Shown in pieces: positions 35,186 to 44,791 of a stretch of 64,000 nucleotides of DNA. Positions within the stretch are counted from its first letter, which is position 1; each line of letters opens with the position of its first letter. Made by a program: the position numbers and the translations under genes. This stretch comes from Rhodococcus sp. UNC23MFCrub1.1 (GTDB lineage: Bacteria > Actinomycetota > Actinomycetes > Mycobacteriales > Mycobacteriaceae): positions 124,001 to 188,000 of the forward strand of contig NZ_JMLQ01000002.1 of NCBI RefSeq assembly GCF_000686025.1. Direction: 5' to 3'. Under the pieces are notes generated by a model. It ran no database searches and was not told the DNA's origin. It worked only from the letters and a program-made list of their open reading frames with translations.

Positions 35186-36592
35186 ATGCGCGACGGTCGT
35201 CTTCCCGATGGATTCGGAGTGCGTATCGATCCTCGAGTGCGGACTCTCTCGAACGGTCGAGTTCTCCTCGGCGGATCGCCCACCAGGATGGTGATGCTGG
35301 CACCCGCCGCGGCCGCGATGATCGGCGACGGATTCCTGCGGGTGTCCGATCCCGACTCCGCGACGGTGGCGCGTCGACTGCTCGACTCCGGTGTCGCGAA
35401 CCCCCGGCCGATGAGCACTCCGTCCGCCGCGGACGTGACGGTCGTGATCCCGGTCCGCGACAACCACGAGGGACTGCTGCGGCTGATGCGCGCGCTGCGT
35501 GGACTCCGCGTGATCGTCGTGGACGACGGGTCCCGCGTTCCCGTCCGGCACGCCGAGATCGCCGTGGACGAACTGTGTGCCTCGGTCGCGGTGGTGCGGC
35601 ACGACGCCCCGCGGGGACCGTCCGCGGCGCGCAACGCCGGCCTCGCCGCGGCCACGACCGACTTCGTCGCGTTCCTCGACTCCGACGTGGTGCCGCGCAA
35701 GGGCTGGCTCGAAGTCGTCCTCAGTCATTTCTCCGACCCCTCCGTCGGGCTGGTCGCTCCGCGCATCGTGGCGCTCGAGCCGGAGGGTAGTGCGCTCGCC
35801 CGCTACGAGCGCGCACGGTCCTCCCTCGATCTCGGTCGCCGGGAGGCCCCGGTGTTCGCGGGTGGCCCGGTGTCGTACGTCCCCAGTGCGGCGGTCGTCG
35901 CCCGGCGACGGGCCGTGCTCGACTGCGGAGGCTTCGACGAGGCCATGCACGTGGCCGAGGACGTCGATCTGTGCTGGCGACTGCAGGACGCGGGATGGCG
36001 CCTGCGGTACGAGCCGGTGGCCCGCGTCGCCCACGATCACCGCGTCACTCTGCGAAAGTGGTTCGGGCGCAAGCTGTTCTACGGTACCGGTGCCACCGAG
36101 CTGGCCTCCCGTCACCACGGGAAGGTGCCGCCCGTGGCCATGGCGCGGTCGACCCTGCTCGCACTGCTGCTGGCCGCCTCGGGGACGCGTGCGGGCATGG
36201 TCGGTGCGCTGGTCACGCTGATCACCACGGTGGTCCGCCTACGGCGCCTGTTCGTCGATCTGGATCACCCCACTCGCCTCGCCGCGGTGTTCGCGGCACG
36301 CGGAACCGTCGGGGGCGCTTGGCAGTTGGCCTCCGCGGCGGTGCGGCACTACTGGCCGGTCACGCTGGTGGCCGTGCTGTTCTCCCGGCGCATCCGACGT
36401 CTGGCGCTGGCCATCGCGGTGGCGGAGGGTGTGCGGGACTGGGTCGAGCACCGGGAGCCGGGCGGCCTCGGTCCGGTGCGCTACGCGGCGTACAAGCGCA
36501 TCGACGACGTCGCCTACGGCACCGGACTCTGGGTGGGTGCCGTGTCGCACCGCGACCCCCGTGCTCTGGTGCCGCGTCTCGGCAACCAGTAG
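35186..36592 (+). CDS. MftF-like glycosyltransferase (mycofactocin-system glycosyltransferase family)
   Basis: The 468-residue protein opens [24 protein letters not shown] and then has a GT2 domain ([58 protein letters not shown]). It ends with membrane-associated helices and [22 protein letters not shown]. This whole layout is that of MftF, which adds glucose units to the redox cofactor mycofactocin. None of mftA-E is present in the window, so it is an orphan here; the other genes may lie elsewhere, or the protein may modify something else. The ATG at 35186 fits a leaderless promoter. Confidence 0.8.
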   Translation: MRDGRLPDGFGVRIDPRVRTLSNGRVLLGGSPTRMVMLAPAAAAMIGDGFLRVSDPDSATVARRLLDSGVANPRPMSTPSAADVTVVIPVRDNHEGLLRLMRALRGLRVIVVDDGSRVPVRHAEIAVDELCASVAVVRHDAPRGPSAARNAGLAAATTDFVAFLDSDVVPRKGWLEVVLSHFSDPSVGLVAPRIVALEPEGSALARYERARSSLDLGRREAPVFAGGPVSYVPSAAVVARRRAVLDCGGFDEAMHVAEDVDLCWRLQDAGWRLRYEPVARVAHDHRVTLRKWFGRKLFYGTGATELASRHHGKVPPVAMARSTLLALLLAASGTRAGMVGALVTLITTVVRLRRLFVDLDHPTRLAAVFAARGTVGGAWQLASAAVRHYWPVTLVAVLFSRRIRRLALAIAVAEGVRDWVEHREPGGLGPVRYAAYKRIDDVAYGTGLWVGAVSHRDPRALVPRLGNQ

Positions 36593-36683
36593 TCCCCGCC
36601 ACCTGCTCTGTGAGCTGGGTTACAGTGGAGGCCGGTCGAGTGTGCCGATCTGCCGGGCGAGGCTGTTGACGGAAGCGGGGTCT

Positions 36684-37973
36684 GTGGTGACGGTCAATCC
36701 GTGGGTCGCGATGAGGCCCGGGGACGACGCCGCCACGCTCGCACGCTCCGTCTCCCGCGCTCACGAGACCTTCGTCGGGCCCGGTCTGTCGACCGTGGGA
36801 CTCGCCCGTCCCGTCGACCCCCAGTCGCCCGTGCGGTCCGTCGTTCTCGACTCCTGGCTGCGCAGCCGCGACATGGGCGTCGACCCCGATCGTGGCGCGG
36901 ACGATCTCCTCGACGACGTCACGCTCGCGCAGTACCGCGCCGATCACCCGATGTCAGTCATCCGACCCGTGGTGCGCAAGCTCCTCGTCGAGGACGCCGC
37001 CGACACCGGCCTTCTCGTGGCCATCACCGACGCGTCGGGCCGGCTGCTGTGGGTCGAGGGCGACACCGCGGCGAAGGATCGCGCGAACGCCATGAACTTC
37101 ACCGAGGGCGCTGACTGGAGCGAGGGGCGGATGGGCACCAACGCCCCCGGCACCGCGTTGGCCATCGATCACTGCGTGCAGATCTTCGCCGCCGAGCACT
37201 TCTCGCGGCCCGTGCACGAGTGGAGTTGCAGTGCAGCCCCCGTCCACCACCCCGTCACCGGCCGCATCCTGGGGGCCATCGACATCACGGGCGGTCCGCG
37301 CGTCGCGGTTCCCGAGGTGCTCTCGTTGGTCCGCGCGACGGTGGCGGCGGCCGAGTCCGAACTGCGATTGCATCTGCTCGAGTCCCCGCGTCCCGATCTC
37401 GACACCGGAGTCCGGCTGGAGGTACTCGGGGCCGGGCGCCCGTCGTTGGTCCGCGGCGGTGAACGCGTCGCCCTGTCCGGACGGCACGCCGAGATGCTGC
37501 TGCTGTTGCGGGCGCATCCCGAGGGGCTGAGCTCCGACCATCTCGCCGTGCTGCTCGACGAGAACGAGCTGGACTCGGTCACCGTCCGAGCCGAGATGTC
37601 GCGCCTGCGCAAGGTTTTCGGAGCCGACGGCGTGGCCTCGCGGCCCTATCGACTGGTGGCGGAACTGTCGTCGGACGTCGAGGACGTGCGGGCGGCTCTC
37701 GACCGCGGGGACGTCGACGCGGCGCTGCGGCTCTACTCCGGCGTGGTGCTCCCGTCGTCGTACGCCCCGGGTATCGCGGAGATCCGCGAGGAGTTGCGAG
37801 TGCGCGTCCAGGCGGCGCTGCTGCGGTCCGGTGACCCGGTGCTGCTGGCGCGGTGGACGGCGTCGGTGCACGGCCGCGAGGACGCCACCGCGTGGTCGGC
37901 CTACCTCGCCACGCTCAGCCCGTCCTCGGCGCTGTACGGGCAGGTCCAGGCTCGCCTCGCCCTGCTGGGCTGA
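36684..37973 (+). CDS. GAF-domain transcriptional regulator of the aldehyde dehydrogenase locus
   Basis: The 429-residue protein has an AcoR-like sensor part: SVVLDSWLRSRDMGVDPD, then a GAF domain with LLVAITDASGRLLWVEGD, NFTEGADWSEGRMGTNAPGTALA, and HEWSCSAAPVHHPVTGRILGAIDITG. Instead of the AAA+ and Fis domains of sigma-54 activators it carries a C-terminal winged-helix-like region (RHAEMLLLLRAHPEGLSSDHLA, then VRAEMSRLRKVFG) and a helical tail. This is the actinobacterial form that works without sigma-54. GTG 36684 has GGAAG at 8 bases; GTG 36687 is an alternative. It probably activates the aldehyde dehydrogenase gene 104 bp downstream. Confidence 0.82.
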   Translation: MVTVNPWVAMRPGDDAATLARSVSRAHETFVGPGLSTVGLARPVDPQSPVRSVVLDSWLRSRDMGVDPDRGADDLLDDVTLAQYRADHPMSVIRPVVRKLLVEDAADTGLLVAITDASGRLLWVEGDTAAKDRANAMNFTEGADWSEGRMGTNAPGTALAIDHCVQIFAAEHFSRPVHEWSCSAAPVHHPVTGRILGAIDITGGPRVAVPEVLSLVRATVAAAESELRLHLLESPRPDLDTGVRLEVLGAGRPSLVRGGERVALSGRHAEMLLLLRAHPEGLSSDHLAVLLDENELDSVTVRAEMSRLRKVFGADGVASRPYRLVAELSSDVEDVRAALDRGDVDAALRLYSGVVLPSSYAPGIAEIREELRVRVQAALLRSGDPVLLARWTASVHGREDATAWSAYLATLSPSSALYGQVQARLALLG

Positions 37974-38077
37974 CCGAGTCGGCTCTGCAACGGTCATGCA
38001 ACCGTCGTCGTTCTAGTGTCCTGCATCACAGCCCCCGATGACCGTGGGGGTGGATCACCGATGAAGGAGCATGTTCG

Positions 38078-39600
<1,523 letters not shown>

Positions 39601-39601
<1 letters not shown>

Positions 39602-40152
39602 TGCAGCCGAACCACGGGTCGGCACCGCCTCCGAGGCTCAAAGCAACCGCCGGGGCGATGGAGCTTCTCCGTCGCCTCGGCGGGCTCCACGGCGCGCTGA
39701 TGATGCATCAGAGCGGCGGATGCTGCGACGGGTCGTCGCCGATGTGTTACCCCGCAGGCGAATTCATCGTCGGGGACCGCGACGTCCTGCTCGGGCTCCT
39801 CGACCTGCGCGCGGAGGTCGGCACCGTCGCGGACGACCTGCCGAGCGACGGCGACGCCGTTCCGGTGTGGATCTCGGGGTCGCAGTTCCAGGCGTGGAAG
39901 CACACCCAGATGGTGCTCGACGTGGTGCCGGGCCGGGGCAGCGGCTTCTCCCTCGAGACGCCGGAGGGGTTGCGGTTCCTCAGTCGTGGGCGCGCCTACA
40001 CCCCCGAGGAGAACGCGGAACTCGAGTCGCAGGACCCCATCACCGGCGCGCAGTGGGAGGAGGGCGCTCGCCCGCCCGTCCCCACCGAGTCCATCGTGGT
40101 CGCCGAGGCCGTCGACGCCTGCCCGGTGCCGGGGATGGCGATACAGGGTTGA
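39601..40152 (+). CDS. DUF779 family protein
   Basis: The 183-residue protein has the DUF779 features HGALMMHQSGGCCDGSSPMCYPAGEF (clustered cysteines, likely metal or redox-active), VWISGSQFQAWKHTQMVLDVVPGRGSGFSLETPEGLRFLSR, then a nonconserved tail. DUF779 genes almost always follow an ExaC-type aldehyde dehydrogenase, as here with a one-base TGATG overlap, so a role in aldehyde handling or enzyme maturation is inferred. The C-terminal 50 residues are longer than in many members and low in conservation. Confidence 0.86.
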
Positions 40153-40155
40153 GTC

Positions 40156-40196
40156 GGGTGCGCTGAGCCGCGGTCACCGCGGTTCAGCGCACCGTC
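40156..40196. repeat. 41-bp palindromic flanking repeat, left copy
   Basis: This 41-bp sequence (GGGTGCGC at its left, CAGCGCACCGTC at its right) is itself palindromic around CCGCGG-TCA-CCGCGG. It matches the copy at 41076-41116 at 36 of 41 positions in the same orientation. The DUF559 gene's stop codon (40174-40176) lies inside it. Confidence 0.8.
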
Positions 40197-41037
40197 GGAG
40201 CGCCGCTCGGACTTCGGCGATCACCTCGTCGGGTCTCTGGGTGAGGTCGCGCCAGGTGTATCGCAACAGCGTCCACTCCTGGACGACGACGTTCTGCCGA
40301 GTTCGGTCTCGGTGAAAGGCGGTGGGGTCCGAATGGAAGGCCCAGTCGTCGATCTCGATGCAGACGCGTTCGTCGAGGAACACGAAGTCCAGCACGTACC
40401 CGCGCCACGGGAAGTTGACCATGAACCCCGTGATGCGTCCACTGCGCATCACGGTGACGAAGAGGCGCTCGGCTTCCGACCGAGTTCCTCCCTCCGCTGC
40501 CACCAGAAGCTTCTCGGCCGCGGGGGCGCCCCGTCGCCGGGGATTTCGATCGTGTGCGCGCCGGAGCACCGCCGGCGACATCCGCCCGCGCAAGGCGACG
40601 TCGACGATGCCCATCCCCATCTCCTCGGACGCTTCGAGAACCGTGAGACCCGAGGCCGTGACTCGGATTCCGCGCATCGCCACCACATCGGCGGGGTCGA
40701 GGTTCCGTCGCCGCACCCGGACACCCGACGGTGCCCTGCTCCGTCCTCCGCGCGGGACCGTGACATCGACGATGCGCGGTGCAACCGGGACGAGTCCGTG
40801 CCAGTACGCGGCACTCACCGATGTCACCACGGCCCCGTCGCCTGCCCAGTACGCCGCGCACCGCACTCGGGCGGCATCCGTCCACGGTCTGTCGCAGGCG
40901 ACGTACACACCGCGTGTGACCCGGCGCCAGCGGCCGGCCCGGACGCGCCGATCGATCGCGTCCTGGCTCACCCCGGCGTCGTGAGCTTGCTTCGCGGTGA
41001 TGACACCGTCGTGGAGCGCGAGAAGTCGATCGATCAC
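40174..41037 (-). CDS. AbiEi-like / DUF559 domain protein
   Basis: The 287-residue protein starts with an AbiEi-type winged helix (HDGVITAKQAHDAGVSQDAIDRRVRAGRWRRVTRGVYV). It ends with a DUF559 domain of the Vsr-like endonuclease fold (RITGFMVNFPWRGYVLDFVFLDERVCIEIDDWAFHSDPTAFHRDRTRQNVVVQEWTLLRYTWRDL). The D...E-x-D pattern of the nuclease core is present. Such genes are numerous in actinobacteria and have no known partner toxin; function is unproven. The gene is bracketed by two 41-bp repeats 920 bp apart and lacks operon neighbours, which suggests insertion as a unit. The last codons come from the left repeat. Confidence 0.8.
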   Translation of the reverse strand: MIDRLLALHDGVITAKQAHDAGVSQDAIDRRVRAGRWRRVTRGVYVACDRPWTDAARVRCAAYWAGDGAVVTSVSAAYWHGLVPVAPRIVDVTVPRGGRSRAPSGVRVRRRNLDPADVVAMRGIRVTASGLTVLEASEEMGMGIVDVALRGRMSPAVLRRAHDRNPRRRGAPAAEKLLVAAEGGTRSEAERLFVTVMRSGRITGFMVNFPWRGYVLDFVFLDERVCIEIDDWAFHSDPTAFHRDRTRQNVVVQEWTLLRYTWRDLTQRPDEVIAEVRAALRRCAEPR

Positions 41038-41075
41038 AGGCGTTGGACGGCCGCGTCGGCCCTCCTGGTTCCGCC

Positions 41076-41116
41076 GGGTGCGCGCGGCCGCGGTTACCGC
41101 GGGTCAGCGCACCGTC
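41076..41116. repeat. 41-bp palindromic flanking repeat, right copy
   Basis: This is the second copy of the repeat at 40156-40196, in direct orientation (36 of 41 identical), 39 bp upstream of the DUF559 start codon. The 87 bp that follow, up to the ethanolamine permease start, hold no other recognisable site. Confidence 0.8.
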
Positions 41117-41203
41117 CAGTGGAAAAACAACCGCAACGTCCCCGCAACAGAGAAGTCCTAGCCTCACCTCACCACCCGCTCACACTCCGAAAGAGGCTCA
41201 CCC

Positions 41204-42634
41204 ATGGCCGTGAAGGAACCGCGCCCCGTAGCGTCCGATTCTCAGGCAGAATCGTCCGACTACCTGGCCAAGCGCACGCTCAAGACCGGCAGCGCGGGGT
41301 GGGTGCTGCTGGCAGGGTTGGGCGTCAGCTACGTCATCTCGGGTGACTACTCGGGGTGGAACTTCGGACTCGAGCAGGGCGGGTTCGGTGGTCTGCTGAT
41401 CGCCGGCATCCTCATCGCGGGCATGTACCTGGCGATGGTGCTGGGCATGGCGGAGATGTCGTCTGCGCTCCCGGCAGCGGGCGGCGGATACACGTTCGCC
41501 CGGCGCGCGCTCGGACCGTGGGGCGGATTCGCCACCGGCACAGCCATTCTCATCGAGTACGCCATCGCCCCCGCGGCCATCGCGACGTTCATCGGCGCGT
41601 ACGTCGAATCGCTCGGCCTGTTCGGGATCACCGACGGGTGGTGGGTGTACCTCGCCGTCTACGCCATCTTCATCGGCGTGCACCTCGCCGGTGTCGGTGA
41701 AGCGCTGAAGGTCATGTTCGTCATCACCGGCATCGCTCTCGTAGGCCTCGTCATCTTCGCTGTCGCCGCGATCTTCCAGTTCGACGCCTCCAACCTCACC
41801 GACATTGCCCCGACGGATGCCGCGGGCGCCTCGAGTTTCCTGCCGATGGGGTACCTGGGGATCTGGGCCGCGGTGCCGTTCGCGATCTGGTTCTTCCTCG
41901 CGATCGAGGGCGTGCCGCTCGCGGCCGAGGAAGCGAAGGATCCGGCGCGCAACGTGCCACGCGGCATCATCGCCGCCATGGCGGTGCTGCTGGTGACCGC
42001 CACCGCCATGCTGATCCTCGTGACGGGCGCCGGCGGAGCCGACGCGATGCAGGCGTCGGGCAACCCGTTGGTGGAGGCGCTGGGAGACAGCGGCGCCGCG
42101 ACGGTGGTCAACTACATCGGCCTCGCCGGTCTGATCGCCAGCTTCTTCTCCATCATGTACGCCTACTCCCGGCAGCTGTTCGCGCTGAGCCGCGCCGGCT
42201 ACCTGCCGAAGTCCATGTCGGTGGTCAACAGCCGGAAGGCGCCGACGCTGGCGCTGATCGTGCCCGGCATCATCGGCTTTGCCCTGACGTTCACCGGCAA
42301 GGGCTCGATGTTGTTGAACATGGCCGTCTTCGGGGCAGCGCTGAGCTACGTTCTGATGATGGTGAGCCACATCGTGCTCCGTCGCCGCGAGCCCGACATG
42401 CCGCGTCCGTACCGCACTCCGGGCGGCACGGTCACGACCGGATTCGCGCTCGTCATCGCCGCCTTCGCCGTGATCGCGACGTTCCTCGTGGACAGTCAGG
42501 CGGCGCTGTGGTGCCTGGTCGTGTTCGCGCTCTTCATGGTCTACTTCGGCGTCTACAGCCGCCATCACCTGGTGGCCAATTCTCCGGACGAGGAGTTCGC
42601 GGCGCTCGCCGCTGCCGAGGACGAACTCGGGTGA
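41204..42634 (+). CDS. eat: Ethanolamine permease
   Basis: This 476-residue APC-superfamily transporter has about twelve helices. VLLAGLGVSYVISGDYSGWNFGLEQGGFGGLL is characteristic of the Eat ethanolamine permeases; further matches are AEMSSALPAAGGGYTFARRALGPWGGFATG and FAIWFFLAIEGVPLAAEEAKDPARNVPRG. It imports ethanolamine with protons. It forms an operon with eutB and eutC, coupled by GTGA and ATGA overlaps, so uptake and cleavage genes are co-expressed. Confidence 0.93.
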   Translation: MAVKEPRPVASDSQAESSDYLAKRTLKTGSAGWVLLAGLGVSYVISGDYSGWNFGLEQGGFGGLLIAGILIAGMYLAMVLGMAEMSSALPAAGGGYTFARRALGPWGGFATGTAILIEYAIAPAAIATFIGAYVESLGLFGITDGWWVYLAVYAIFIGVHLAGVGEALKVMFVITGIALVGLVIFAVAAIFQFDASNLTDIAPTDAAGASSFLPMGYLGIWAAVPFAIWFFLAIEGVPLAAEEAKDPARNVPRGIIAAMAVLLVTATAMLILVTGAGGADAMQASGNPLVEALGDSGAATVVNYIGLAGLIASFFSIMYAYSRQLFALSRAGYLPKSMSVVNSRKAPTLALIVPGIIGFALTFTGKGSMLLNMAVFGAALSYVLMMVSHIVLRRREPDMPRPYRTPGGTVTTGFALVIAAFAVIATFLVDSQAALWCLVVFALFMVYFGVYSRHHLVANSPDEEFAALAAAEDELG

Positions 42635-44043
42635 GCACCTACCACCAGCAGATCTCGGGATCGACCTACACCTTCGACGGTCTCGTCGAGGTCATGGCGA
42701 AGGCCACCCCGGCGCGATCGGGCGATCAACTCGCAGGCTGCGCGGCGGAGTCGGACGCCGAACGTGCCGCCGCCGCCTGGGTTCTGGCGGATCTGCCGTT
42801 GCAGACGTTCCTCGACGAGCAGGTGGTGCCGTACGAGAGCGACGAGGTCACCCGCCTCATCATCGACAGCCATGACGCGCAGGCATTCGACGCGGTCTCT
42901 CATCTGACGGTGGGCGGTCTGCGGGACTGGTTGCTCACGGTCGCAGCGGAACCCGACAGCGCCCGGACACTGCGGGACGTCGCGCCCGGCCTCACCCCGG
43001 AGATGGTGGCCGCGACGAGCAAGATCATGCGCAACCAGGATCTCATCGCGGTGGCGCGGGCGGCGACGGTGATCTCGGCGTTCCGCACCACCATCGGTCT
43101 GCCCGGAACGATGGCCACCCGCCTGCAGCCCAATCATCCGACGGACGACCCGCACGGAATCGCCGCGGCAACGCTCGACGGTCTGCTGATGGGCTCGGGC
43201 GACGCCGTCATCGGCATCAACCCGGCGACCGACTCACCTGCTGCGACAGCCGATCTGCTGTACCTGCTCGACGAGATCCGCCAGCGTTTCGAGATTCCGG
43301 TGCAGTCGTGTGTGCTCTCCCACGTCACCACCACCGTGGACCTGATCGGCAAGGGTGTCCCGGTGGATCTCGTGTTCCAGTCCATCGCGGGAACCGAGGG
43401 TGCCAACTCCAGTTTCGGGGTGACGGTGCCGATGCTTCTGGAGGCCAACGAAGCGGGAAAGTCGTTGCACCGCGGCACTGTCGGGAACAACGTCATGTAC
43501 CTGGAGACGGGCCAGGGTTCGGCGCTGTCCGCGAACTCCCACTTCGGGACCGGGGGCAAGCCGGTCGATCAGCAGACGCTCGAGACCCGCGCGTACGGGT
43601 TGGCCCGAGCGCTCGATCCGCTGTTGGTCAACACGGTCGTGGGCTTCATCGGACCCGAGTACCTCTACGACGGCAAGCAGATCATCCGCGCGGGACTCGA
43701 GGATCACTTCTGCGGCAAGATCCTGGGTCTGCCCATGGGTGTCGACGTCTGCTACACCAACCATGCCGAAGCGGACCAGGACGACATGGACACGTTGTTG
43801 ACGCTGCTCGGTGCCGCGGGCGCCGCCTTCGTCATCGCCGTGCCGGGTGCCGACGACATCATGCTCGGCTACCAGAGCCTGTCCTTCCACGATGCCCTCT
43901 ACGTCCGGCAGGTGTTGGGCCTCAAGCCCGCTCCCGAGTTCGAGGCGTGGATGCACCGGCTGGGGATGACCGACGACGCGGGGCGGGTCCTGCCCGTCGA
44001 CGCCGCGTCGTCGCCGCTGCGAGCACTGACGACGCCGGCATGA
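42631..44043 (+). CDS. eutB: Ethanolamine ammonia-lyase large subunit
   Basis: The 470-residue protein is a full-length EutB: TFDGLVEVMAKATPARSGDQLAG, TTIGLPGTMATRLQPNHPTDDP, GDAVIGINPATDSP, QSIAGTEGANSSFGV and GLPMGVDVCYTNHAEADQDDMD. With EutC it cleaves ethanolamine to acetaldehyde and ammonia using adenosylcobalamin. The start is the GTG overlapping the permease stop. No microcompartment shell genes are nearby, so acetaldehyde would be released to the cytosol. Confidence 0.97.
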   Translation: MSTYHQQISGSTYTFDGLVEVMAKATPARSGDQLAGCAAESDAERAAAAWVLADLPLQTFLDEQVVPYESDEVTRLIIDSHDAQAFDAVSHLTVGGLRDWLLTVAAEPDSARTLRDVAPGLTPEMVAATSKIMRNQDLIAVARAATVISAFRTTIGLPGTMATRLQPNHPTDDPHGIAAATLDGLLMGSGDAVIGINPATDSPAATADLLYLLDEIRQRFEIPVQSCVLSHVTTTVDLIGKGVPVDLVFQSIAGTEGANSSFGVTVPMLLEANEAGKSLHRGTVGNNVMYLETGQGSALSANSHFGTGGKPVDQQTLETRAYGLARALDPLLVNTVVGFIGPEYLYDGKQIIRAGLEDHFCGKILGLPMGVDVCYTNHAEADQDDMDTLLTLLGAAGAAFVIAVPGADDIMLGYQSLSFHDALYVRQVLGLKPAPEFEAWMHRLGMTDDAGRVLPVDAASSPLRALTTPA

Positions 44044-44765
44044 GCACCCCGGACTTCTGGACCGACCTTCGCGTGACGACGCAGGCGCGCATCGGGCTCG
44101 GCCGGGCGGGGGACGCCCTGCCGACGACGCGGGTGCTCGAGTTCCGGGCCGCCCACGCCGCGGCGCGGGACGCGGTCCACATACCGCTCGACACCGACAG
44201 CTTCGCTCGGGAGATCGCCGCGGTCGGACTCGGTGATCCGGTGGTCGTGTCCAGCAAGGCGTCCACCCGCAGCGAGTATCTGCGTCGTCCCGATCTGGGA
44301 CGGCAGCCCGAGGACCTGTCCGGCGTCGACACGGTCGACGCGGACATCGGAATCGTGTTGTGCGACGGGCTCTCCCCGCGGGCACTGATGGATCACGGCG
44401 CAGGACTGCTCGGTGCGCTGAAGGACTCGCTGGGCACGTTCACGATGGCGCCCCCGGTGATCGCCACCCAGGCGCGGGTCGCGCTGGGAGACCATGTCGG
44501 AGCAGCACTGGGCGTGGCGACTCTGATCGTCGTCATCGGTGAACGGCCGGGACTCTCGGTCGCGGACAGTCTCGGCATCTACCTGACGCACGGTCCGAAG
44601 CCCGGCCGTAACGACTCCGAGCGCAACTGCATCTCGAACATTCACCCGCCCGGCGGCATGCACTACGACCATGCGGCGCGGGTGACGGCATCGTTGGTCG
44701 CGGGTGCGCGCACGCTCGGGCGGTCCGGCGTCGATCTCAAGGACTCCTCTCGCGAACTGACCTGA
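44040..44765 (+). CDS. eutC: Ethanolamine ammonia-lyase small subunit
   Basis: The 241-residue EutC has TQARIGLGRAGDALPTTRVLEFRAAHAAARDAV, IVLCDGLSPRALMDHG, IGERPGLSVADSLGIYLTHGPKPGRNDSERNCISNIHPPG. These are the B12-binding and subunit-contact segments of the small subunit. It overlaps eutB by ATGA. Expression with the permease and the NiCoT importer upstream in the window would support B12-dependent ethanolamine use as a nitrogen or carbon source. Confidence 0.97.
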   Translation: MSTPDFWTDLRVTTQARIGLGRAGDALPTTRVLEFRAAHAAARDAVHIPLDTDSFAREIAAVGLGDPVVVSSKASTRSEYLRRPDLGRQPEDLSGVDTVDADIGIVLCDGLSPRALMDHGAGLLGALKDSLGTFTMAPPVIATQARVALGDHVGAALGVATLIVVIGERPGLSVADSLGIYLTHGPKPGRNDSERNCISNIHPPGGMHYDHAARVTASLVAGARTLGRSGVDLKDSSRELT

Positions 44766-44777
44766 CCCGCGCACCGT

Positions 44778-44783
44778 TAGGGT
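44778..44783 (+). promoter_or_regulatory. Likely -10 of the amidohydrolase gene
   Basis: TAGGGT lies so that transcription would start close to the GTG at 44792. That points to a leaderless or near-leaderless mRNA separate from the eut operon. No clear -35 was seen. Confidence 0.35.
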
Positions 44784-44791
44784 CTGACATC

